A stretch of 58,185 bases of DNA from Tubiluchus corallicola. Lineage: Eukaryota > Priapulida > Priapulimorpha > Priapulimorphida > Tubiluchidae. The position numbers and the translations under genes were made by a program. Location: contig JAQGDQ010001162.1 in assembly GCA_030141605.1 (NCBI GenBank), positions 1 to 58,185 on the forward strand. The letters run 5' to 3'. Positions 12,501 through 24,500 of this stretch are shown piece by piece; within the stretch, counting starts at the first letter, position 1; each line of letters starts with the position of its first letter. The notes beneath the pieces were generated by a model. The model searched no databases, was not told the DNA's origin, and saw nothing but the letters and a program-made list of their open reading frames with translations.

Positions 12501-15500
12501 TTAGAGGGAAATTTAAGCTATATCGATGCTGTAACAAGCCTAAAAAGGGAGAGAATGAGATGAAGAAATGAGCAAGAAGAGACAGTGTAATATTTAAAAG
12601 TCAAGTTAATCAACGCGAAGTAATTAAGGCGAACTTTGCGACAGAAAGGTCTACGCACACAAAAGTTTTAATTGCAAGTAAAGAAATTTATTGTTGTGAA
12701 AATGCGTTAACACACCACAAGCAGTTAATGCATCCGAGCTTATATAAGCCTTTTATAACAAGCAAGTACAATATTACATAAGAGGTACTACACCACAAGC
12801 AGTTGCTTAGCCTGCTTAGATATAATCACTTTGCGAATACGTGTAATTAACACTAAGCAAATAGCCTTGTAATGTGGTTACTAATACACCATAAATAATT
12901 GTGAATTGCGCTGTACCATAAATCTGCAGTACAAATGGGCGTGACTGAAATATGAGCCTAGGGTGTCGAGATACGCCCTCGATTGCTAAGCAATACAAAA
13001 TGACTGCTAAATGTTTGTTTTTCAGGTTGGATGCTGAAAACGATGAAGGGGGTGGAGACACATCTCCACAGTCCTCTCTCATCCATTCACAAGCACGGAA
13101 TGATCGTAGCAGAGCAGTTATCAAAGAAACTCACACCAGGGGGCCAATCGCTAAAGTTTGAGGTCAAATTTATTAGTATTTTTTATTATATTCCAGTTTT
13201 ATTGTTTGTTTTCGAGTTTTAGATATAAAATAATTTTCTATTATCTGTCAGAAGTTTTTATGTTGTGCTTAAACTTCTAAAAATTGTATATGATTTCAAT
13301 AATTAATTAGATTATGACTGTGATTGTTGGTGTGTGTAATAATTGCTAAAAATAAACCGCAGTGGATTCAGTGGCGGATTTAGGGCGTGGGACCTGGGCC
13401 CGCCCTTTCATAGTAACAGTTACAGCACCCCAAGTGAATATTTTCTCAGGATTATAAGCTTTAGAGCGTCTAGTGGTAGCTTTTAATGACTTATATCAAG
13501 TAAATAGTTCTACATTAATGATTTCAGTGTAAAAACGTTTGTGCCCTTTAAGTAATAATTGGAAATTTTGGCAAAGATGTCGCTGTGCGCAATTATATGC
13601 TGCAGCTATACTAAGGAGTATGCTAGTATGTTGGTGTGTAATTAAGAGTCAAAAGTTTGAGGTGACATAACGAGTTTTAAACTATTGAATTTGCTTAAGG
13701 AAATAGTAAGAAAAATGGTCTAAAATGCAACAAAATGCATTGGTAGACGGGGTTCCCCAGTCGCCCTAGCTGCTTTTTCTTTGGCCCACCCTTTTTCTAA
13801 AGCCTGTATCCACCGCTGAATGAAGACTTAAGACAGCATTTAATCGATACAAAGTTTCAAGACGAATTTTTTACACAAATTTTATGAAGACTGTTTTCTT
13901 GTGCTGTAACAGAATTTTTCATTGGGCTCGTCTTGTATTCCTCGACTGCTGTAATGCACTGACTGACTGACTGGCTGACTACTGTAATGCATGTCACATT
14001 ATACTACATAATGAAGCCTCACGAAATTCAGGAGGAGCTTGGATTGACACGTATTCGCGATCGTACTGAATTGAGAGACACATTCGCAAATGCAGTCATA
14101 TTGTAATTAATTATTGAAATCGTATACAGTTTCTAGAAGTTTCTAAGAAATAAGTATTCAGTTCAATTTTTTTCTAGTACGAAGAAGACGAGGAATCAAG
14201 ACAGTTGGTGATGCTCACAGTACCGCCTCCCGATCCTGGTGTGCATTCATCAGAATTCATCACAGGCGCCTCAGACGCATCCGAGGTTCGTTCACAGGTC
14301 ACCCATCCATCAGAAAACAAAAATGAAGTCACTAACTCTGAATCTTGCGAGGATGTTAAAAATGCGGAAGATAACCAATCGAATTTAGACAGGTAATTAT
14401 AATTACAGGTGTGCTTAGTTAAGTCACCTAATTTTCTTTCTGTTATTGTGAATATTATGGGTTAATGTGTGTTGCTGAAACTTCTTTTAATCAAGTTCCA
14501 CTTAAACTAAAGCAATATTGCAAGGCTTGTTGAGTACACTGTGAAATACTTAGGTAAATACTGTTGCCTTGAGTCGTGATACTCGTGAATTTATATTGAC
14601 CCACAAGTTAAGTAATTCTTCTCAACAGCTGAGGGTTCAAATCAGAATTTTGGTGAGGCTTTTGCAATTAATTTGAATTACAGATTGTCATGACTGACTA
14701 CATGTTGATCGTTGTTTTGACATATTGTTTGAATTGTTTTGAGTATTGAATTACTGATTGCTGATTTTATTAAAGGAAGATTGTTTAAATTCAATCTCAT
14801 TTTAATTTACTGTCAAAAATATACATTTTCTTGCCTATAAAAGTTAACAATTGTTTCTTATATTTGAATAATTAGCTTAGAAAGTTAATTAACGGCAACC
14901 GAACACAGCTATTGCTTACATCAGAAACTAACCACAGTTTGTGTGTAATGGCAGGCATCTTCCCTTATGCATCAAGCACATTTGCATAAGTGCTACAGTA
15001 CTGCTTAAATGCATGATGTCACGAAAAATGGGCATTACATCATATGACGTCAGAAACTAACACAGCAGTTCATGATCATTGTTATCATGGTACCGCCTTC
15101 TATTTATCGGCCACGCGCATGTGACAAAAAGGCGCCGCTGCCAATCTTGGTACATTCACTGAGCAGCGCCTAACTTTGAAAGTTTAACAAAATTTGAGTA
15201 TCCGAGGTAATTACTATTTAATCTAAGCTTTGACTTTAAAATAAGCTATTGTAGTTTTCAATATTTTAGAGCATTCTTTATTCTCAACTTGTGCCTACAC
15301 AACCATCCGGCTTTCCTTTAAATAATATTGATTTCAGTGACGATGATTTGGAATCGTACGACATGTCGCATGACAAACCAGTCAGCAAAAACCAGCCACC
15401 GGTCTACATACGAGACTGTATTGATGGTACGCTTAATTAGTTTGAAATGGTTATTTAGTTAAATAATTATTATGTGGTAGTGCAACGAGTCATCGAATTG

Positions 15501-18500
15501 TTTTAAAATTTTCAACCTCTGCGTCTGCTCGGCTGAAATTTGTGACAAATTCCCAAAGTCCGTCAATTTCTGGTGCAGGGAATATCCTTTTCTGAAAACG
15601 CTAATTTTTGTACTTGCAAATCAAAACCGTCCACAAGTCGGCGTAGTTAAAACTACGTTACGATGCTTCAAAGTAGAAAGTACCAAAAATTTGGTCAAAT
15701 GTAGATTTTTTATTTTTTATGAAAACAAATGCTAAATATGTTGAACTTTTATATTCTAGCATCAAATTATCAAGAAAGTGTTCAAAAAATACTAAAAATC
15801 TAACTTTATGACCCCATGCCCACTTTTCCAGCTAGAAGCTAGTACTGCAATTGTAAAAAAACTTGTATTTTCAAACTCTGACAATAGCTCATGGAAACAA
15901 AAATTTTGTTTCGTATTTTTTCTGTTGACAAGACCAGATCTTGGTCAGGAAGAGCCATCTACTGGATTTAAACATAACTTCAATTTGCTCTTGTAAAGTC
16001 CGTAGCAACCAACATTTGTACGGTTACTAAGTGTTTTGTAGAAACGTAACAAAAAACAATGACTAACTTTAACAGTGATTTTCTCAAGATTATGTTTTTC
16101 AGTGTGCAGCCTGCACCTCAACTTCAACTTGGATTATCTCAGCTTAGAAGTTACATAGAGCGATGAACTTGGTATCAAAATGATCCTCATGAAATGGAGA
16201 TTCAGAATGTGTGAATAACTAGAAAAACTTAATTACCGACTTATGGACAATTGTGCTATGCAAGCACACATTTGTGTTTTGATAATTGTTGGCCAATTTT
16301 CGAATCTTTTGCTCCTCTCTACATTTGGGCTGTTATTTCATACTAAATTTCATGCAGCTTATGACACCAGTTCCACACAAAACCTTTTCTTTAATAAAGC
16401 TAAAAAATTTGTCTTGAAAATTTGCTTCATCTTCATACTGGCTTATTGTGCACAAGCATTAGCAGTAGCGTTGTGTAAGCATTAGCAGTAACGTTGTGTG
16501 AGCATTAGCAGTAACGTTGTGTAAGCATTAGCAGTAATGTTGTGTAAGCATTAGAGTCGCGTTGTGTAAGCATTAGCAGTAATGTTGTGTAAGCATTAGC
16601 AGTAGCGTTGTGTAAGCATTAGTAGTAGCGTTGTGTAAGCATTAGTAGTAACGTTGTGTGAGCATTAGCAGTAACATTGTGTGAGCATTAGCAGTAACAT
16701 TGTGTAAGCATTAGCAGCAACGTTGTGCACAAGCATTGGCAGTAACGTTGTGTAAGCATTAGCAGTAACGTTGTGTAAACATTAGCAGTAACGTTGTGTA
16801 AGCATTGAAAATTTAAATTTCCGTGATGACCGTTAAACGCAGTCGTTTTAATGATAAGTCATTTGAAACAAGTTTAGATAACTCCTTTTTCTTCTCTTCT
16901 TACTTACATTACATGCTTACACCTTTATTTCACCCTCTTTTCATCTCTTTTCATTGCACATCTCCTTTATCCTGCCGTTAACAGCTAACAACACGCCATG
17001 CATTGCAGTGGGACTTTCCAAGTTCCAGCTTTTACCTCTAGCTGCAAACAGTTACATCATTTGTTCACTAATCAATTGCTCACTTGATAAGTAATTGTAG
17101 TAATTCTGTTTTCCGTTTATGCTGTTGTATGTAATATATCTGCGTATGTAATTATAATGGTGTTTTTTTGGCTAATAACATTGCGCAAAGTTTGAAAAAA
17201 TAATGACAGCTTTTGTAGCACACTCTTTACTGACTAAGCAAAAATGTAAATTAGTTTTGTTGCCATGGAGATTTGACAATATATTTTTGGTGATCCAGTG
17301 TCATTTTTTGGTGCACACTGCGATAACGAAAAGTGGCATTTGAACCAGGTGAATTTTAAATTACTAAGAATTTTCTTTTCTAATTACATAAATCTTTCAA
17401 ACAGGTAAGCGTAATGGAACATAATATAACTCTGTGTGAAAAGTTTTTTTGGGATAAATTTTAAAATTCCCTTTTTTCCATTTAAAAATTCATGCGCATC
17501 CATTATGATAATTCGTTTGTTTCTTTGTTCGTTTTTCAATGTGGCCATTCATTTGCTCTTTTTTCATTCGTTCTTTAATCTGCTTTCGTATTTCCGTTTG
17601 CTCATTTGTTTGTTTGTTCTTCTGTTCATCCACTTTCTCTTCACTTACTTGTTGTTTTGTTCACTCCCCTTTGTTTTTCATGAATTATTTAAACATATTT
17701 ACTATTTAAACGTATTTATTATTTAAACGTATTTATTAAATCATCTGCTTGCTCACTGTTTAGGGTTGATTAGCACGGAGGATCCTTGCAGAACTGAAGT
17801 TTGCTTAAAAGCTGCCGAGGCGTTAATAGTGAAGGAAGGAAAATTTATTGACATCGAGGTAAGAACGTTAGGAGAATGTCTAGAGAACACTTACAACTAG
17901 ACATCCTTTAGTAGAAAAGCATACTAATGTATCTCTGTTTGCTTGACAAAAGCATTATATATACACTTACATCTCGGTTTGTCGGAAGTGGAGTGAGATT
18001 CTTAGATTTTGCCAATTGTCCGTATTTATTGTTACAAGGCTAGTACAGTGGCGCTGTGTATTAGACTCACGGTAATGTAGAATCAATCGCCAAATTGTCT
18101 CAAAAACGTCTAGTACGGGCCGCTCCTAACATATTAGACTCACGGTAATGTAGAATCAATCGTCTAATTGTCTCAAAAACGTCTAATACGGGCCGCTCCT
18201 GACATATTAGACTCACGGTAATGTAGAATCAATCGTCTAATTGTCTCAAAAACGTCTAGTACGGGCCGCTCCTGACATATTAGACTCACAGTAATGTAGA
18301 ATCAATCGCCTAATTGTCTCAAAAACGTCTAGTACGGGCCACTCCTGACATATTAGACTCACGGTAATGTAGAATCAATCGTCTAATTGTCTCAAAAACG
18401 TCTAGTACGGGCCGCTCCTGACATATTAGACTCACGGTAATGTAGAATCAATCGTCTAATTGTCTCAAAAACGTCTAGTACGGGCCGCTCTGACCATATT

Positions 18501-21500
18501 AGACTCACGGTAATGTAGAATCAATCGCCTAATTGTCTCAATAAAGTCTAGTACGGGCCACTGCTGACATATTAGACTCACTGTAATGTAGAATCAATCG
18601 TCTAATTGTCTCAATAAAGTCTAGTATGGGCCGCTCCTGACATATTAGACTCACTGTAATGTAGAATCAATCGCCTAATTGTCTCAATAAAGTCTAGTAT
18701 GTGCCACTCCTAACATATTAGACTCACGGTAATGTAGAATCAGTCGCCTAATTGTCTCAAAAATGTCTAGCACAGGCCGCGCCTCTGTACAAGTATATAA
18801 AAACTGTTGGCAGTTGACTCAAATAAGTCCACATTAATTGATTCTGTTATTTTTATATATAGAGATTTACACGTGGTTACACTGATGTACGTGATGTAAG
18901 CAAAGTAACGCCCTGCCAACTAGCAGTCACTTTATGAGAGAAAGGAGATGCTAAAAAATTGTTGACTAGTTGGTATTTGAACCCAAAACCTGGGATTAGT
19001 ACACCCACGCTCTACCACCTATGCTACCCAGCCCAGCGTGACAGAGCAGGCTTCCTCCCTGTAGCACCTGTACCCATGACAGTAGAGGAATACTTATGGT
19101 GTCAATATTTTCCCAAATAGCTGCCAACCGCTTACCTTAGTTTAGATTCTAATCTAATCTAATCTAGTCTGGACTTGACTCTTCTGAATTAGACCCAACT
19201 AGACCAGACTGAACTGGATACAGACCTTAGTTGGTCCAAACTGTGACTTGACTGGACTGGACAGGGCTGGACAGGACTGAGTTAGATTGAATTAAATTGG
19301 CGTGGGTTCGATTCTGGATTCACGTTGTACATTTCAGTTTGGTTTGATTAACCTACATTAAAACTGATGGGATCTCATACATGCATCATGTTTTGCAGTT
19401 AACACAATAAAACATTTAAAACATTTAAGATCGGCTATGAATATTTAAGATCAACTGTCTTTATCAATGACCCACCCTTAAAATTGTGTGAAATGTAATC
19501 TAAAATCTTTAGTGATTATTAATTTTAATTTTTAGTACATGTTTGGTATAATGAAAAGCACATTACTACGTACCTTTTTTAACATTTTAGAACGGTCATC
19601 CAATATTGCCGAATTGTAACTGTGAATTTCGATTTGAGCCTGTTGAACACTTTTTGTTACACTGCCCATTGCATCAACTAGCTAGGGTTGTTATGTTTGA
19701 TAGATTAAATGCAATACTTCTGCCCGAAAACCTTAATATAGCTGCCTTAGGAAATAATGATCTGTTGAAGTTGTTATTATTCGGAAAAGATGAATTTAAC
19801 TATGTTGCTAACTGTAAAATATTCCAATGTATACATGACTTTATATTACGTATTAAACGCTTCCAGTAGTTTCTATCTGATATGAAATGCATTAGTCTTA
19901 AATATTCGTACATCAATATTTTCTAGCCGTCATTTTCTACTAATGTCTAATGTAATCTTACAGTAAAACTTGTCAGCTTATGTAATTATAGTCTATTCTT
20001 ACTGAAAATGTTACTAATGTCTAATGTAATCTTGCAGTAAAACTTGTCAGCTTAGGTAGTTATAGTCTATTATTACTGTAAATGTTACTAATGTCTAATG
20101 TATTCTTGTAGTAAAACTTGTCAGCTTGTGTAGTTATAGTCTATTCTTACTGTAAATGTTACTAATGTCTAATGTATTCTTGTAGTAAAACTTGTCAGCT
20201 TGTGTAGTTATAGTCTATTATTACTGTAAATGTTACTAATGTCTAATGTATTCTTGTAGTAAAACTTGTCAGCTTGTGTAGTTATAGTCTATTCTTACTG
20301 TAAATGTTCTTTTAAATAGTGTATAAAGTCTGTTGTGGTGAGGATCCTAAATCATGTTGTTCAAACTGTCTGATCCAATCCTATAATAAATTATGTTTAA
20401 ACTAAACTAACATTTTAAAAAATTTTACTGCTACATAAAATGAATTTGATACGGCGATTAAACAGAATTAAATTAATTGCATTACAATTGAATTACTGTC
20501 TTCGTGTTTTCTGTTCTAATAGGTAGCTGTGGAAGTAGCAAAAGTTTTGCTGCATTTGAACGACAGCTTTCACACCGAAGACTTTGCCGTGCTACGTCAC
20601 AAGGCAATGGTTGCCATAGCAACGGCGTTTCCCAAACCGGTGGCAAGGTACCTGACTGAACAATTTTATGAAAGGAATTATAACCTCCGTCAACGGATGG
20701 ACGTGTTAGAAGTGAGTTGAAAATTCTGCTGCTAATTATTTAATACTTTATTAAATTCACAGCGCCCGATAACTGGAATAAAATAAGTGCCCAAGTAAAA
20801 ATACACAAAACTATTTATAGTTTCAAAAAGTACTTGAAAAGGACCATTTTAGATTCATACTTATAATACAATTTTAATGGTTCCATGTCTCATGGAGTCA
20901 CAGCGCCCGATAACTGGAATAAAATAAGTGCCCAAGTAAAAATACACAAAACTATTTATAGTTTCAAAAAGTACTTGAAAAGGACCATTTTAGATTCATA
21001 CTTATAATACAATTTTAATGGTTCCATGTCTCATGGAGTCACAGCGCCCGATAACTGGAATAAAATAAGTGCCCAAGTAAAAATACACAAAACTATTTAT
21101 AGTTTCAAAAAGTACTTGAAAAGGACCATTTTAGATTCATACTTCATAAAATCGATGATATATTTCTGCTTGCTTGAGGCCTCGTATTATTTATAATAAA
21201 TTATGATGATAATTCTTTTCCTAAAATTCTTAACTATCGCTTTATAATTTACGACTTTCACACTTGTGTGCGGGAGAATACGTGGTGGTGTTGTCCTCAA
21301 AGTTATAAGAAACTAACAACGTTTATTGCAAAATATTGATTGCACCCTTAATATTTACGTAAAAAGCATTAAAGCACAAGAAACCTTCCACTTACATAAA
21401 ACTTAAAAAATTCGTCTCGAAATTTTATACCACTTACGTACTACCTTTTCATATGCATGGCTTGCATTGGCCGTAACGTTGTATAAAACTTTTAAATTTA

Positions 21501-24500
21501 AACTCCCGCGATGACCGTTAGACGCAGCCATTTTAACGGTAGGTCGTTTGAAATAAGTTCAGATAACTTGGCGAAAAACTACCGCTGTAGGTCTTCAACT
21601 GAACGAAAGAGGCAAAAAAAAATCACAAGAAATTATTAGAATTACTAAACAAATTTTTTTTGCTTATATATAGACATGTCTGCATATGTTCTATTGTGAT
21701 ATCCTTTTCATGTTATAAACAAAATACTCCTCAAAAATAAGTTTACTAGTTCTAGTAATTCCCAAGTGTGTATCAAGACTTTACACCACCCTAGGCTGAT
21801 AGTTTTGTCCCATCTCTATTGTGACTTTTTAGTTGTTTATGTAATGAGTGGATTTAATAATTACTTGTGGTGTATTAGAAACACTATTAACCTAGTTTCT
21901 ACATTGTCATTATTAATTACATGTATATGCATAGTGTTCATATTCAAGCCGGCTGCACAACTGCTTGTTGTGTAATACCTTGCACCTGTTCGTTATGTGG
22001 CACTTATATAAAGCTGACCTCATTAACTGCCTGTGGCGTGTTATAAAATGTGCACTTTACATGAACATGAAAGTATGCACATTTTTCGAGGCGAATAAGA
22101 ATTTTTTCTGAAATGTGACGCCCACAAACTTTGGCGCCAGAGGCTATAGCCTAGTTAGCCTGTTGGTTGATATGCTCCTGGTAATTCCTCGTAATTTTTT
22201 CTCTTTTTCATAATTTTTTTGTTCACGAGAACAACTGCAGCAGTAGTTTGAAACATCCCAAATTTCTTTTTCATTGTTTTTTAATTGTAGGGTAAAATTA
22301 TTCGTTGTCACTGCTTTTGTCAGTAAACATTGATTTGCGTGATGTTTCTCAATACAGGTGTTAGCTTCAGCTGCGCAGTCGCTGTCCCAACCACACCACG
22401 GGAAAAGCCAGCTGCTGTCAGAACGGGATACTTCCGACCGCGCCCGCCTACCTTTACCCACGACTGAAAACTGGAGAGAGATCGTACAGCAGAGAATAGA
22501 AAGCAAGACGCGGAGATTCGGCAAGGTCGAACTTTTCAAAATGTGTCGAAATATGTTAGAGCACAACCTTCTGTCAGATTGATTTTTACCTCATTTCTAA
22601 CGTTACTGTCGTCACCATGGCAACGGGGTTCCAGTCCAAAGATAAATGAAAAGAATTGCCAATCACTCTTTTTGATTCATATAAGAGTTTGCTGAGATTT
22701 GTGGAAAATTTAAAAAGAAAAATAGAAAGGAAAGCGTAGGGTGACTTATGGGACACACTGTATTTATCTGTCAGACAGTTTGGTAGTAGGTTTTTCGTTT
22801 AAGTTATTACTACCTCTTATAATTGAAATTTATTCGTAATTCAGAAGAGAAGCAGTCACGCGGAACCACTTTCATCGGAAAACAGATTTGCGTCGGTCGC
22901 AGGAGAATTCTATTTTCCGCTCCTCCAGAAGTACGACAGGTAAACGTTTTTCTCTTCCGTTAAACAGCGATTCTCGACCTTCTTTCCCCCCGTGCACCCC
23001 GTTTCACCGTTACGTGTCACAATGCTGCTTCACTTTGCAAAGTATGTCTGATTCTATATTAGTTCACTCAAAATTTACCGTATTTATTCGTGTATAACGC
23101 GCAAACTTTTCTACCTAAAAAAGAACTCAAAGTATGGGTGCGCATTATAAACGAGGGCTGGGGTAACACGCTTAGATGTATCAATATACTATTTGTGCAA
23201 TGACTCATTAGTCGAAGATATCGCTGACCACAATGGCAAAACATTGAATGCAGCCACATCTCTCCACCCACAAAACGCCTATGGTCTATTTTTAGTAACA
23301 GTATCCAAAGCACGTGCGTGGAGGATCTAAAAATAAATGCGCAGAATGTATTTGCGCATGTTTGCAGATTTTTGTGACACATAAGCAACAAGACAAGTGT
23401 TGCACGATATTTGCGCAATCATCGCAGAATTTTTGCAATGGGTTGATCATTTTATGAGCATTTAACGGAATTTACATAGAAAGTCATGCGAGACACGGAG
23501 ATTCTCCAAAATGTTGAAAAACTAGTTCCAAACTTGTCATTCCCAAAAGTGACTCAAAAATGTTCTCGGCATTTTAGCGAATTCTGAAATTGTTGGCGAG
23601 CACAACAAAGAATTGACGACATATTTGCACATCTTTGGCGCACGTTCACTGTTCAGACAACTTTGCAACAATTCGGAGAAGTTTTGGTGAGCTGGCGAGT
23701 TTTGCAACACCGGCAACAAACTCTAAACTTTTTTAAAATTTTTGCCGAAGCCAGACAGCTTTTGGTGACAGCTTTGAAGACCCGCAAATGTTTTAAAATT
23801 TGCGAGACTTTAAAAATTTCAGATAGTCGTAAAAGTCATGAGCCCCGTGAAACCCTTGAGTTTCTATTTTGAAAGTTTCAAGTTGGTTTTCATATTTTCC
23901 TGTTTTGATCCAAAGAAAAAAAGTTTTTGTTAAATTGACGTCATTGTTTGGTCACAAGCAAATCTGTGTACAGGGTGACTCAATAAATGTTTGTTTGTTA
24001 GGAAAGATCGAGCCGCCCTCGATTTACTCGATGAGGATTCTCTGTGTACAGGGTGACTCAATAAATCTTTGTTTGTTAGGAAAGATCGAGCCACCCTGAA
24101 TTTACTTGGTGAGGATTCTCTGTGTACAGGGTGACTCAATAAATCTTTGTTTTTTAGGAAAGATCGAGCCACCCTGAATTTACTTGGTGAGGATTCTCTG
24201 TGTACAGGGTGACTCAATAAATCTTTGTTTGTTAGGAAAGATCGAGCCACCCTGAATTTACTTGGTGAGGATTCTCTGTGTACAGGGTGACTCAATAAAT
24301 CTTTGTTTTTTAGGAAAGATCGAGCCACCCTGAATTTACTTGGTGAGGATTCTCTGTGTACAGGGTGACTCAATAAATCTTTGTTTTTTAGGAAAGATCG
24401 AGCCACCCTGGATTTACTCGGTGAGGATTCTCTGATTTTGGGTCGACTTGTCTACACTTTGGGTGTCGTCTTGCACGCCGCCGTACACACACCTGTAAGT

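Noticed and set aside
18965-19045. A functional tRNA gene
   Set aside because: A and B boxes are present but the acceptor stem does not pair and the anticodon arm is imperfect.
23930-24406. 158-codon minus-strand frame with 26-residue repeats
   Set aside because: Antisense translation of the 78-bp acceptor repeat, whose length is a multiple of three.
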